Source: JAVBWI01 sp036677445 (GTDB lineage: Bacteria > Bacillota > Clostridia > Christensenellales > CAG-138). Taken from it: DNA of 64,000 nucleotides. Below the pieces are notes generated by a model, which saw nothing but the letters and a program-made list of their open reading frames with translations, made no database searches and was not told the DNA's origin. Positions 26,712-35,716 of the stretch are shown piece after piece (position 1 is the stretch's first letter; every line of letters starts with the position of its first letter). The stretch spans positions 135,441-199,440 of the forward strand of contig JAVBWI010000002.1 in assembly GCA_036677445.1 (NCBI GenBank), read 5' to 3'. The position numbers were made by a program, and so were the translations under genes.

Positions 26712-27032
26712 TTACACAAGCCGGGCCTCCTCGTTCTTGATCTCCCAATGGATGAGAAATGTCAGAAGCCCGCGTAGAACAATGATCGCGCCCAAGATGG
26801 CCAGCTCGCTCCATTCCCGTACTATTACGGTACGAAGCACCTCGCCGCCCAGCTTGAATTCCAGCGCAAGCGCAATACCCTGCGCCAGCTTCAGCCGCAC
26901 ATGCGCATCGCGGCGGAACAGGCGAATGATGCTTTGCACCGCCGTCACCATGATAATTCCCACGCCGGCGCACTCAAGCAGTACGATGCCATACTGCACG
27001 ATGATGTTGAAAATATGCTCGACAGTTTCCAT
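26712..27032 (-). CDS. DUF1622 family membrane protein
   Basis: 106 residues from the ATG at 27032 (METVEHIFNIIVQYG); GGAGG lies 11 bases upstream. Two or three hydrophobic helices are visible (about 8-38, 70-90), with the family's L-x-x-x-R-x-x-LA-x-G-x-x-LALEFKLGGEVLRTVI block, where a charged E-F-K-L-G-G stretch joins the helices. DUF1622 has no known activity. The gene starts four bases after the stop of the FMN-binding gene on the same strand, which suggests joint expression. Confidence 0.85.
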   Translation of the reverse strand: METVEHIFNIIVQYGIVLLECAGVGIIMVTAVQSIIRLFRRDAHVRLKLAQGIALALEFKLGGEVLRTVIVREWSELAILGAIIVLRGLLTFLIHWEIKNEEARLV

Positions 27033-27036
27033 ACGC

Positions 27037-28395
27037 TTACAGTCCTCCGAAAATAGTGAGAGCTTTATTGACGGCGGTGACCACGGCGGTGGAACTGATC
27101 GTAGCGCCGGTAACGGCATCGACATTTTCACCAATCTTCAATGTGCCGGATTTTCCCACGAACTGCGCCTGAAACGCATCTTCCAGCACGCGTTCGCCAA
27201 GGCCGGGCGTTTCGGAAAAGCCTTTGCCGCCGATTTCAATGCCCGCGATGGTACCGTCTGCAAGTATTCCGGCTTTTACCTCAATGGGGCCGCCATAGCC
27301 CTGCGTCGTCACCTGTATAATGCTGCCCTGGTCGGCCGTCCAAAGCGCATCGGCGCCTTCGGGCGCGCTTTGTTCCTGCACGTTGGTTGCGCCGGGAAGC
27401 AGCTTGTCATAAGGGGATGCTTCTCCCGCGGGCGCGGCCTTGCTCGGGTCCAAATACGGCTGCGCCGCATTTAAAGCCACATTCACGGCGGAGGTCACGG
27501 CGGTGGAGCTTACCGTTGCGCCGGAAACGGCATCGATATTTTCGCCGATTTTCAGCTCGCCCGAAAGGCCGATGAACTGGTTAAGGAAATCGCGGTCCAT
27601 TACGCGCGCGCCTAACCCGGCCGTTTCCGAGAAGCCTTCCTCATTGATGCGGATGCCGGCGATGCCACCGCTATGCGCAATGCCGACCTGCACCTGGATT
27701 TTGCCGCCGTACCCCTGCTTTGTCACGTATACTACGCAGCCTGCATCGGAAGACCAGATGGCGTCAACGCCTTCGGAAACGGGCTCCTCCTGCGAGGTGG
27801 TAGCACCCGGGAGTATGCCGCCGAACACAAGATCTTCGGGTCCTTCAGGCTCATTACCGCCAAGAACTTCTCCGGTGATATATTCGGCCGCTTTGTTCAC
27901 GCCGGAGACAACGGCGCTGGAACTGATGGTCGCGCCGGATACGGCGTTTACATCCTCTTTGAGCTGAACAGGTGCACTAAGGCCTTTGCTGAACTGGCTG
28001 GTGAACGCCGCTTCTTTCGTTTTTGCGCCAAGGCCAGCGGTTTCGGCAAAACCGGAGCCGCCTACGGAAATGCCCGTGAGTACGCCGTCCATATCCACGC
28101 CGACGGTAATCTCAATAGGGCCGCCGTAGCCCTTGACGGTGATCTGCGCGGTATACCCGATGGCTTCGCCTCCCGCCATTCCCGCATAGCAATTATCAAC
28201 AGGGGCGCCTTCGGCCAGTTCCAATTGGTCAAAGGCTTCCGCATCGGGCAATACGCTTTTGCGTGCCGCATCGGCCGCGGCGAGAGTCTGCTCTTCTATC
28301 TTATCGGCTGTGAGCTGGTTTGTATATCCAAGCAGTCCACCGGCTATGAGCGCGACGATACACAGTACCGCCCAAGCTGGCAATTTCTTTTTCAT
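27037..28395 (-). CDS. membrane-anchored protein with three FMN-binding domains (RnfG-like)
   Basis: 452 residues. An N-terminal helix (6-24) anchors the protein as in RnfG; three FMN_bind domains follow outside the membrane (about 75-170, 210-310, 348-445). Each ends in the flavin-attachment motif: NAVSGATIS (Thr156), DAVSGATVS (Thr294), DAVTGATIS (Thr432). ApbE transferases link FMN to that threonine in D-x-x-S/T-G-A-T; copy 1 has Asn in place of the Asp. Repeated G-GFSET-GLGxR blocks are present. A chain of flavins suggests electron transfer, as in Rnf or in flavin-based extracellular transfer proteins. No apbE is in the window. Confidence 0.9.
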   Translation of the reverse strand: MKKKLPAWAVLCIVALIAGGLLGYTNQLTADKIEEQTLAAADAARKSVLPDAEAFDQLELAEGAPVDNCYAGMAGGEAIGYTAQITVKGYGGPIEITVGVDMDGVLTGISVGGSGFAETAGLGAKTKEAAFTSQFSKGLSAPVQLKEDVNAVSGATISSSAVVSGVNKAAEYITGEVLGGNEPEGPEDLVFGGILPGATTSQEEPVSEGVDAIWSSDAGCVVYVTKQGYGGKIQVQVGIAHSGGIAGIRINEEGFSETAGLGARVMDRDFLNQFIGLSGELKIGENIDAVSGATVSSTAVTSAVNVALNAAQPYLDPSKAAPAGEASPYDKLLPGATNVQEQSAPEGADALWTADQGSIIQVTTQGYGGPIEVKAGILADGTIAGIEIGGKGFSETPGLGERVLEDAFQAQFVGKSGTLKIGENVDAVTGATISSTAVVTAVNKALTIFGGL

Positions 28396-28617
28396 GTATA
28401 ATTCCCCCTTTGATCGTATCGTGATTCATTATATAAGGGCGTCTCAGGGCTTTCGTGCGCCGTCCGCTCCTATCCGGATTGTTCGTTGCGCTTCGGTCTC
28501 TTCGAACACCCTTATCCTTCGCTTTTGTGTGCTGTCAAATTCCCGTAAAGTCTGAATTTTGCATGCCGTGTTTTGCGCAACACTCATTGCAGCAAGCCGG
28601 CAGCTTGCTGCTTGCGC

Positions 28618-28998
28618 TTATTCATCTTCCTCTACAACCAGCTCGACAGATACCTGATTGGGAAGGCAGATGATCCAACTGCCCAAAACACGGGATTTGT
28701 AATTGTCCAGCGTCACTTCTCCCTGCTTTATGCAATCCTGATTGGCACAGGTAGCCGAATGCATGTGTACGCCGCGCTCCGTGATCGCAACCTCATTGAT
28801 TTTGCCGCCGCCCTGGTCTACGGTGATGGTCTGTTCTCTGCCAAGGGGAATCCGCTTGTAGACTTCATTGCCGATATAAATCACAACGGCATTGGGCGAC
28901 TCCTGTTCCGAAGGTATCCCGGTCAAAACCAATACGACGGCAGCCACGGCCAAAATGATTCCTATAATGATAATATCTTTTTTTTTCAAACCAAGCAT
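28618..28998 (-). CDS. NusG domain II-containing protein
   Basis: 126 residues from ATG 28998; a TTG three codons in has better spacing from AAGGA. One membrane helix (about 8-27) is followed by the NusG_II domain with the family marks SATCANQDCIKQGEV and SWIICLPNQVSVEL. Unlike real NusG it is membrane-anchored and lacks the N-terminal NGN domain. In Clostridia such genes neighbour FMN-binding proteins, as here (222 bp upstream of the triple-FMN gene), so a role in assembly or electron transfer at the membrane is inferred. The cysteines may bind metal. Confidence 0.85.
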   Translation of the reverse strand: MLGLKKKDIIIIGIILAVAAVVLVLTGIPSEQESPNAVVIYIGNEVYKRIPLGREQTITVDQGGGKINEVAITERGVHMHSATCANQDCIKQGEVTLDNYKSRVLGSWIICLPNQVSVELVVEEDE

Positions 28999-29190
28999 CC
29001 TTTTTGCTTTTTAGCGTCTGTTTTTTGCCGAATACGCACCCTAATGATTATAGCATCTTTTTGTAAAAAAAACATCGCATTCATTTATAGAATAATATCC
29101 AATTCCGGCTTAAAAAATATTGACCGGCGATTGGAATGGCCGGGATATGCCTGCGGCAAATGGGCAAAATAGCAACGGAGGTGTGGGCAT

Positions 29191-30633
29191 ATGCAATCTG
29201 TGTGGATGAATACGACGGATATTCCCGGTCAGCAAACGCTTGAACGCGATATAAGGACGGATGTAGCCGTGATCGGCGGCGGCATGGCGGGCATTTTAAC
29301 GGCATACCTGCTGCAGGAACGCGGTGTGGATGCCATTGTGCTGGAGGCGGATACCGTAGCCTGTGGACAAACGAAAAATACTACCGCAAAAATCACTTCC
29401 CAGCATGGTCTGATCTACGATAAACTGACAAAACAATTCGGGCGGGAAGGCGCAGAGCAATATGCCCGCGCAAACCAGGCGGCGATCGCCGAGTACCGGA
29501 GGATCATCACGCAAAACGGCATCGCATGCGACTTTGAAAGCTGCCCGGCCTATGTGTATTCCACAGCGGAAAAGGATCCGCTCGAAAAGGAAGCGAAGGC
29601 GGCCGCTGCGCTCGGGTTGCCTGCAAGCTATACCACTGCCGTCAAACTTCCTTTTCCGGTCGCGGGCGCGGTACGGTTCGAAAATCAGGCGCATTTTCAT
29701 CCGCTGCACTTTCTCAGGGCGTTGCTGGACAAGCTGACGATTTACGAGCATACGCCGGTGCGGTCGGTGGAAGAAAACAACATTATAACAGACAAGCATA
29801 CCGTGCATGCGCGGCACATTGTATTCGCATGCCATTATCCCTTCCTCAATGTGCCGGGATACTACTTTATGCGGATGCATCAGGAGCGCTCCTATGTGAT
29901 TGCCCTCTCCGGTGCGATGCAGCTTGACGGCATGTATATCAGCATGGATGATGTCGGGTACTCCTTCCGTAATTATAAGAACCTCCTGTTTCTGGGCGGA
30001 GGAAACCACCGGACGGGGGAAAACAGCGCGGGGGGAAAGTATGAGGAACTGCGCAATGCCGCAAACAAATTTTTCCCCGGCTGCAGGGAGACCGCATATT
30101 GGTCCGCGCAGGATTGTATGTCCCACGACGGCGTGCCGTATATCGGGCAGTATTCCAACAATACGCCCAACTGGTATGTGGCGACCGGTTTTAAAAAATG
30201 GGGCATGACATCTTCCATGGTGGCGGCGACCCTGCTCAGCGACGCGATTTGCGGCATCGGCAACCCAAACGCGGGGATATTCTCGCCGCAACGGTATGTA
30301 CCCGCGGTTTCCGTACCAGAATTTTTCAAGGACGGCGCACAGGCGGTAAAGGGTCTCTTTCGTGAGAACCTTTCCATCCCGCAGGCCACGATAGACGAGC
30401 TGCCCCGCGGACATGGCGGCGTGGTGGAAACAGAAGATGGGGATAAGGTCGGCGTATATAAGGATGAAACGGGCGGCGTCCATATGGTGGACACAAAATG
30501 CCCGCATATGGGCTGCCAGCTTGCATGGAATCCTGATGAAAAGAGCTGGGATTGTCCTTGCCACGGGTCGCGGTTCGATTATACGGGCAAATGGCTCAAC
30601 GGCCCCGCGCAGAAGGATATCGTGCTTGCGTAG
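29191..30633 (+). CDS. FAD-dependent oxidoreductase (DAO fold) with C-terminal Rieske domain
   Basis: 480 residues. The N-terminus holds the FAD fold VAVIGGGMAGILTAYLLQERG with acidic E54-type end VLEAD, then ACGQTKNTTAKITSQHGL, typical of the DadA/glycine-oxidase-like group. The last about 80 residues form a Rieske 2Fe-2S domain with CPHMGC and CPCHGSRFD (C-x-H and C-x-x-H ligands). Such fusions are common in Bacilli and Clostridia, but their substrate is unknown; an amine or amino acid is usually assumed. GGAGGTG precedes the ATG. The 3' end overlaps the next gene by 8 bp. Confidence 0.93.
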   Translation: MQSVWMNTTDIPGQQTLERDIRTDVAVIGGGMAGILTAYLLQERGVDAIVLEADTVACGQTKNTTAKITSQHGLIYDKLTKQFGREGAEQYARANQAAIAEYRRIITQNGIACDFESCPAYVYSTAEKDPLEKEAKAAAALGLPASYTTAVKLPFPVAGAVRFENQAHFHPLHFLRALLDKLTIYEHTPVRSVEENNIITDKHTVHARHIVFACHYPFLNVPGYYFMRMHQERSYVIALSGAMQLDGMYISMDDVGYSFRNYKNLLFLGGGNHRTGENSAGGKYEELRNAANKFFPGCRETAYWSAQDCMSHDGVPYIGQYSNNTPNWYVATGFKKWGMTSSMVAATLLSDAICGIGNPNAGIFSPQRYVPAVSVPEFFKDGAQAVKGLFRENLSIPQATIDELPRGHGGVVETEDGDKVGVYKDETGGVHMVDTKCPHMGCQLAWNPDEKSWDCPCHGSRFDYTGKWLNGPAQKDIVLA

Positions 30634-31519
30634 CTTCTTTGGCGAAAACAAGCGGCACAGCTATTTTGAAGGCTGGTATTTTAAGCAGCAGACCCAAAGC
30701 CAAACGGTCGCCTTCATACCCGCGCTGCATATGGACGCGCAAGGGCGCCGTTCCGCATCCATACAGGTCGTAACGGATAACGCCGCTTTGTATGCACAAT
30801 TTCCCTTCGAGTCGTTTCGCGCCGCGCGGCATGGCCTGTATATCAGGATAGGCGACAATTGCTTTTCCCAGGAGGGCGTTTCGGTAGATATAGCGGAAAA
30901 TGGATTCAACGTCAAAGGCGAGCTGCGCTTTGGAAAGCTGCTGCCGCTCAAAAGCGATATCATGGGGCCGTTCCGGTATGTTCCGTTGTTACAGTGCAGG
31001 CACAGCGTATGGAGCATACTGCACAGCGTATCCGGTATGCTTACGGTCAACGGGTCGCCAATCCCGTTTGAAAATGCTTCGGGGTATATCGAAGGCGACC
31101 GGGGCAGTTCCTTTCCACAGCGATATGTTTGGACACAGTGCGGCCTGCGGGGGGATATCCCCTGCTCCGTCATGCTCTCTGTGGCGGATATTCCCTTTGC
31201 CGGACTGCGCTTTACGGGCATCATCGGTTATGCGTATTGGGGCGGCGTTGAACGGCGCATTGCCACCTATCTGGGCGCAAAGCCGGTACGGATTGACCGG
31301 GACGTCATTTCTGTCAGGCAGGGAGGCTGCCTTTTGCAGGCGGATTTGCTGGAAAGCCGGCCAAAGCTGCTGCGGGCCCCCGTAAACGGCGGTATGACCC
31401 GCGCCATCCGCGAGAGCCCTTCCTGCAGGGTGCGGTATCGGTTTTACGACGACGGAAGAGAGCTGTTTGATTTTGTATCCGACAGGGCGGGGTTTGAATA
31501 CGAGTATGGCGCGGATTGA
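30626..31519 (+). CDS. tocopherol cyclase-like family protein
   Basis: 297 residues from TTG 30626 (MRSFFGENKRHSYFEGWYFK), which has AAGGA eight bases upstream and overlaps the Rieske gene by 8 bp; the frame is open further left but only inside the other gene. H-SYFEGWYFK, the later GPFRYVPLLQCRHSV, and G-YIEGDRGSSFPQRYVW match the bacterial tocopherol-cyclase-like family. Plant members close the chromanol ring of vitamin E, but bacteria without that pathway carry relatives with unknown lipid or pigment substrates. Tight coupling to the oxidoreductase suggests one process. Confidence 0.8.
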   Translation: MRSFFGENKRHSYFEGWYFKQQTQSQTVAFIPALHMDAQGRRSASIQVVTDNAALYAQFPFESFRAARHGLYIRIGDNCFSQEGVSVDIAENGFNVKGELRFGKLLPLKSDIMGPFRYVPLLQCRHSVWSILHSVSGMLTVNGSPIPFENASGYIEGDRGSSFPQRYVWTQCGLRGDIPCSVMLSVADIPFAGLRFTGIIGYAYWGGVERRIATYLGAKPVRIDRDVISVRQGGCLLQADLLESRPKLLRAPVNGGMTRAIRESPSCRVRYRFYDDGRELFDFVSDRAGFEYEYGAD

Positions 31520-31537
31520 TGCGCGGGCGGCAGCATC

Positions 31538-31870
31538 CTACTTTTGCTTATAACGGTCCTTTTGCCCGAAAAACGTAATATCGGCATATCCCGCGAATAT
31601 CCTGCCGGAATGCCGGACGCCCTTTTCAATAAAGTATCGGTCGCCCTTTTCATAGATTTTGGTCGTTCCACCGATGCACAGCTCGATTTTCCCTTCGAGA
31701 ACGATTCCCCACTGGCTTTCGTGGGAATGCTCGGGCAGGTCGACATCCTCGGAAAACTCCATAAATATGATCTGGTGCTCCGCACCCTGCGAGAGGTACG
31801 CGTTCAGCCCGCGAAGCGGGATATCCGCCAATGGCAGGGCGGTGACGGGCGCGGGAAATATCTTGGACAT
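31538..31870 (-). CDS. cupin domain protein
   Basis: 110 residues from the ATG at 31870, behind AAAGGAGAT. A single small beta-barrel is visible: LPEHSHESQWGIVLEGKIEL, the first cupin motif with three metal-type ligands (H, H, E-like region), and GDRYFIEKGVRHSG, the second motif with a histidine. Stand-alone cupins of this size may be sensors or small metalloenzymes; the function here is unknown. It converges with the tocopherol-cyclase-like gene with only 18 bp between. Confidence 0.85.
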   Translation of the reverse strand: MSKIFPAPVTALPLADIPLRGLNAYLSQGAEHQIIFMEFSEDVDLPEHSHESQWGIVLEGKIELCIGGTTKIYEKGDRYFIEKGVRHSGRIFAGYADITFFGQKDRYKQK

Positions 31871-32076
31871 AACGTATCTCCTTTCAGCGTGTTTTGTATG
31901 AGAGCAGTATAGCATACTCAAGGTACAATGCGGCGGCTTGCAACAGGATACGATCGCAATGTTCAAAGATTATTTTCTTTCTTATACGGCTTTGTATGGT
32001 ATGATACTTTAGAGAAACCGGCATCCTCTCTGGATGTCATGAACGACAATTGATATCGGAAGGGAAGCATGCAGCC

Positions 32077-32946
32077 ATGAAAAGAAAGCTCTTATCGCTG
32101 ATACTCGCCGCCGTACTATGCCTCTCGGCTTCGTTTACCACCGCGCTGGCAATCGATGCGGGGCAGGAGCGCGTGATTATCGGCGCGAATTTGGATGATG
32201 CGCAGCGCGCGCAGATCTATGCCGATTTTAGAATTGAGCAAGGCGACGTTACGGAGCTTACGGTGACCAACGACGAAGAGCGCGCTTATCTTGAAGGGTT
32301 GGTATCCGAGGGGAAGATCGGGAACGTGGCGCTCTCCTGCGTCTATATCAAGACGCTTGACGAAGGCGAGGGCCTCAAAATCAGCACAAACAACATCAAC
32401 TGGTGTTCCAAACAGATGTATGTAAACGCATTGACCACCGCCGGCATTTCGGACGCGGAGGTGCGCATTTCCGCGCCGTTTGAGGTATCCGGCACCGCTG
32501 CGCTGACGGGCCTCTATAAGGCATATGAGGATATCACCGGCGAAACCCTTGATCGGACGGCGAAAACGGTTGCCGCCGAGGAGATCGTGGTCACGGGCAA
32601 TCTTGCCGAGATGATCGGCGATGTCGACGCCACCGAGATGGTCAACCAGCTCAAACTCATTCTCGAGCAGACCAAGGACATGACGGATGACGAGGTAAGG
32701 GCCGAAATCAAGTCCATTGCCAAGAACATCAATGTTGCGGTGACGGACGGGCAGGTTGAGCAGTTGCTGGATCTTTGCCGCTCGCTGGAAAAGCTGGATT
32801 CGGACGAGCTGGCCGCGAAGGTCGAATCCATTACCAAAACCCTTGAAGGCGCCAGCAAAGCCCAGCAGACTGTCTCCAAAGTTTTTGAGGGAATCAAGAA
32901 TTTCTTTGCATCCGTCGGAAACTTTTTCGCCAACCTGTTTAAGTAA
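32077..32946 (+). CDS. secreted DUF1002 family protein
   Basis: 289 residues from ATG 32077 (MKRKLLSLILAAVLCLSAS). A signal peptide of about 28 residues ends near TTALA. Then comes IIGANLDDAQRAQIYADFRI, the typical DUF1002 opening, LTVTNDEERAYLEGL, and SCVYIKTLDEGEGLKISTNNINW, strongly conserved in this family. The C-terminal third is a helical Glu/Lys-rich region. DUF1002 proteins are common in Firmicutes with no known activity. A strong terminator follows. Confidence 0.9.
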   Translation: MKRKLLSLILAAVLCLSASFTTALAIDAGQERVIIGANLDDAQRAQIYADFRIEQGDVTELTVTNDEERAYLEGLVSEGKIGNVALSCVYIKTLDEGEGLKISTNNINWCSKQMYVNALTTAGISDAEVRISAPFEVSGTAALTGLYKAYEDITGETLDRTAKTVAAEEIVVTGNLAEMIGDVDATEMVNQLKLILEQTKDMTDDEVRAEIKSIAKNINVAVTDGQVEQLLDLCRSLEKLDSDELAAKVESITKTLEGASKAQQTVSKVFEGIKNFFASVGNFFANLFK

Positions 32947-32997
32947 GCGGGCTCGCGTCGGGCAGCTTGCGGATTTGCCCTTCTATGGCAATGTTAC

Positions 32998-33034
32998 AGG
33001 CCCTTCCGATATTTGTTTGGAGGGCCTTTCTATT
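32998..33034 (+). terminator. terminator after the DUF1002 gene
   Basis: AGGCCCT (32998-33004) pairs with AGGGCCT (33021-33027), extended by CC/GG, then TTCTATTT. The 300 bases from here to the sigma gene at 33337 show only AT-rich sequence, no gene I trust. Confidence 0.75.
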
Positions 33035-33336
33035 TGCCGATGCGCCGTCGCGTAAATCGTTGCGCGCGTACAAATTTGACAGTTTGTTCACAGTTTGACG
33101 GCGCAAAGGGGTTGACCATGCCTGTATTTTTCTGTATCCTCAAACGAGGGAATTTACGGAAAATCCATATATTATACAACTATGTATCTTTTTGTAATTC
33201 TATATGGCGGCTATAACCGGCATCTTATGGCGGGGCAGTATCCTGAGGCCCTTCTTGAAGCAAAAGCCGCCGTACAGGGATATTCTGATCCGGTATCTTG
33301 CCTTTTGAAAGCAACCGTCGGTGTCGAGGGGAAATC

Positions 33337-33864
33337 ATGGCTGAAAATGCAAAAAGCGCGGAATTGTTTTATAAGCGCTTTGAACCAATAGAAAATCTGG
33401 TTTTCAGTGTCATACTGTCCATCATTCGGGATAGGGATACTGCATTTGACGTGTTGCAGGATACCATTGTATTGGCCATTCGCCATTACGACCAGCTGCA
33501 GGATAAGGAAATGCTCAAGCACTGGGTTCTGCGTATTGCAAAGAACGAGTCCTTCACATATCTTAGAAAGCAAAGGAATTCAAAAGAAATACTTGCGGAG
33601 CCGGAATATATGGCGGCGCTGCCGGCTTTTAGTGCGCAGAGCGTGGAACAGACTGTGGTGTCGGGGGACGACAGGGAGGCATTGAACCGCGCCATCAAAA
33701 AGCTGGACAGGGTCGATCAGCTCATACTGTACCTGCGATACCATGAGGATATGAAGCTGACACAGATCGCCGCGTGTACAGGCTTTACGCTGCCAAAAGT
33801 AAAATCGCGCCTGAGCCGCGCCTTCAAAAAGCTTAGGCGCATACTCGAAACCGATGAAAATTAA
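33337..33864 (+). CDS. ECF-type RNA polymerase sigma factor
   Basis: 175 residues from ATG 33337, behind GAGGGG; the frame opens earlier without a ribosome site. Region 2 spans about 20-85 (NLVFSVILSIIRDRDTAFDVLQDT, then YDQLQDKEMLKHWVLRIAKNESFTYLRK). Region 4 lies at about 118-170 (LDRVDQLILYLRYHEDMKLTQIA, LPKVKSRLSRAFKKL). It directs polymerase to a small set of stress-type promoters. The next gene, 81 bp on, encodes a one-helix membrane protein suited to be its anti-sigma factor. Confidence 0.92.
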   Translation: MAENAKSAELFYKRFEPIENLVFSVILSIIRDRDTAFDVLQDTIVLAIRHYDQLQDKEMLKHWVLRIAKNESFTYLRKQRNSKEILAEPEYMAALPAFSAQSVEQTVVSGDDREALNRAIKKLDRVDQLILYLRYHEDMKLTQIAACTGFTLPKVKSRLSRAFKKLRRILETDEN

Positions 33865-33945
33865 ATGTTTTCAGGGGTGTTTGCAACCATTTTGGGTGGA
33901 TTTTACTCTAATTAGTATCGGGCCATTATGATCGGGTGATATAGG

Positions 33946-35250
33946 ATGACACAACGGGAATTGGAGAAACTGCTCAAGGATGCCGCCGTGCAGCAAGAGA
34001 TGGAGCATGGCTTATTGGGCGACCCCGGACTTTGGCTTACGGATGAAGAGATGGCGAATTTAGACGCCGGTCAACTGGAACGGCGCGCAACTGAGCGGAA
34101 AGCGGAGCTAAAACGCCGCGTGCTTGTTCGTCTGGCGGCGGAGGACAGCGGCGTACAGCCAAGGGAAAGATTGAAATGGCCGCAGCCGTCGTACAGGCTC
34201 AGGTCGGCCGTCATTGTTGCCATCTGTGTACTTGTCATTGCGGCGTTCTTTACGCTGGTGCCCGCGGGCAGGACAATGGCGACGTCTTTCTTCAACATGG
34301 TGGCGCGCAAGGTGACCGGGCATATTGTGATAGAAAACGTGGGAGAAGCGCCGCCCAATGTGGTGAAACCTGTAAAAACAAAAATCTCCGGGGTAGACGG
34401 GTACCGGATAGACAGCTTCATGGACTTTGGCGAGATGATGGAAAAGACGGGTCTTGACCCCGTTGTACTCACAAGCGGTTACGACAGCATTCTCGATATC
34501 ATGGGTGAAACGGAACCGGGCTGGGGGTACGAACTGGTAGTTACATATGCGTTGCCAGGCGAGGATCGTTACATTACCACCACGCAGCATTGGGAAGGAG
34601 ATATGGATTTAGAGGTCCCCCGCAACAGCGATACGCGTACAATACTGGGCGGTACTGAAATCCATTGCAGCGTGACGGATGACGATGTATATAGGATGGG
34701 TATAGCGCGGCTTTCGTCTTCCCGCTTTGGGATCGTTGCCCCTATCGAACTGAATTTTGACGCATTGCTGCAGGATTTGGCGCTGGGTTCGCAAATCGAC
34801 GCCCGTCAATTCGTCGTGACGTTGCCTGAACCGACCGAAAGCACGCAGGAAATCATCACCTACAACAGCGTGGAGGAGTTTTCCGCCGAGAACGGCCTTT
34901 GGCCGGTGGTGCTTAATGGCGATTTTGCACAGCTGGAAACGGTGGAGTTCTATCCGAGTAAATTTGCGGGCGATTTGGTTTCACTGCAATATGCGGTGGA
35001 GGGCGGGAAAGTCTGGCTCTTACAAAGATGGGGATATATCGACGGCATGGTGGCCACGATGGAGGATACAACCTACTTTGAAACCACCATACTTGGCGGT
35101 TATACGCTGCATGGTTCGGTAGACGCTATCGACGGCGTCACCTCGGGCATTGCGGTGGTGGATGAATCTGTGCTGATGCTCAGCGCAGAAAAAGGCGTGG
35201 ACTATACCGCGGTGCTGGATAGCTTGACTCTTACCGTGCCCGAACGATAA
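33946..35250 (+). CDS. probable membrane anti-sigma factor with large outer domain
   Basis: 434 residues. A cytosolic N-terminus of about 85 residues, helical and charged (EEMANLDAGQLERRATERKAELKRR), is followed by one membrane helix (about 87-108, SAVIVAICVLVIAAFFTLV) and an outer domain of over 300 residues containing two similar halves, each ending near TILGGTEIHCSV and TILGGYTLHGSV. This layout and its place after an ECF sigma gene point to an anti-sigma factor that senses an outside signal. No zinc-finger anti-sigma motif is visible. The signal is unknown. Confidence 0.7.
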   Translation: MTQRELEKLLKDAAVQQEMEHGLLGDPGLWLTDEEMANLDAGQLERRATERKAELKRRVLVRLAAEDSGVQPRERLKWPQPSYRLRSAVIVAICVLVIAAFFTLVPAGRTMATSFFNMVARKVTGHIVIENVGEAPPNVVKPVKTKISGVDGYRIDSFMDFGEMMEKTGLDPVVLTSGYDSILDIMGETEPGWGYELVVTYALPGEDRYITTTQHWEGDMDLEVPRNSDTRTILGGTEIHCSVTDDDVYRMGIARLSSSRFGIVAPIELNFDALLQDLALGSQIDARQFVVTLPEPTESTQEIITYNSVEEFSAENGLWPVVLNGDFAQLETVEFYPSKFAGDLVSLQYAVEGGKVWLLQRWGYIDGMVATMEDTTYFETTILGGYTLHGSVDAIDGVTSGIAVVDESVLMLSAEKGVDYTAVLDSLTLTVPER

Positions 35251-35352
35251 AACACGTTATTTACTTAAGTATTTGCGCATACATTTTTATGGTGGAGAGG
35301 AGCGTAAAAGAGTTAGTAATTCGATAGTATCGTCAGCATATTCTCCTTTAAC

Positions 35353-35392
35353 GACGGGCATCCAACTAAGAAGTGGATGCCTGTCATACTTT
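35353..35392 (+). terminator. terminator after the sigma/anti-sigma operon
   Basis: GACGGGCATCCA (35353-35364) pairs with TGGATGCCTGTC (35374-35385) with one G-T pair, followed by ATACTTTTG. It lies about 100 bp after the anti-sigma stop. Confidence 0.75.
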
Positions 35393-35399
35393 TGTAAGG

Positions 35400-35666
35400 C
35401 TAGCTGGACAAACCCAGTAACATCTGTTCAATACGTTTCTCAATATTGGTATTTACATACCAGGCTAAACAAATCAACAACAGGCCAACTATATATAATG
35501 TTATCACGAGCCATAAGAAGGAGTTCGGTAGTGCTGTTTGGGATATAAAGACTATGGCAGTAAGAATTAATCCCACAGCCGCACGTTTCGCTATATACCA
35601 ATGAAGCCCTTCCTGCTTTTCCAGTTGCCATTTGGAATATATTATCCTTGCTTTATCTGCCGTCAT
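35400..35666 (-). CDS. small membrane protein of unknown function
   Basis: 88 residues. A charged N-terminus (KARIIYSKWQLEKQEGLHW) is followed by two hydrophobic helices (about 27-45 and 49-69) and a basic/acidic tail. No family is recognised. The ATG at 35666 has no good ribosome site of its own, but a 15-codon leader frame with a strong site stops two bases before it, so translation is probably coupled. Its AT-rich codons differ somewhat from the neighbours. Confidence 0.6.
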   Translation of the reverse strand: MTADKARIIYSKWQLEKQEGLHWYIAKRAAVGLILTAIVFISQTALPNSFLWLVITLYIVGLLLICLAWYVNTNIEKRIEQMLLGLSS

Positions 35667-35668
35667 GT

Positions 35669-35716
35669 TTATGTACGGTATGATATTGATTGAGACGATG
35701 ATAACATATATAGCAT
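35669..35716 (-). CDS. possible 15-residue leader peptide of the small membrane protein
   Basis: Reading leftward, TTAAGGAGGACGCC precedes an ATG at 35716 and a frame of 15 codons (MLYMLSSSQSISYRT) ending with TAA at 35669. The next ATG (35666) starts the 88-residue protein. Further upstream a second strong site (AAGGAGG near 35778-35772) leads to ATG-CCT-ATA-TAA (35765-35754), a three-residue frame. Such leaders couple or regulate translation; a frameshift of an originally longer gene is the alternative. Confidence 0.4.
   Translation of the reverse strand: MLYMLSSSQSISYRT

Noticed and set aside
30413..30625. Extended N-terminus for the tocopherol-cyclase-like protein
   Set aside because: The open frame continues inside the Rieske gene but the product there is unlike the family; the TTG at 30626 has a ribosome site and the family's N-terminal motif follows at once.
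33182..33391. Open frame before the sigma-factor gene
   Set aside because: It overlaps the sigma start, has no ribosome site and no family likeness.
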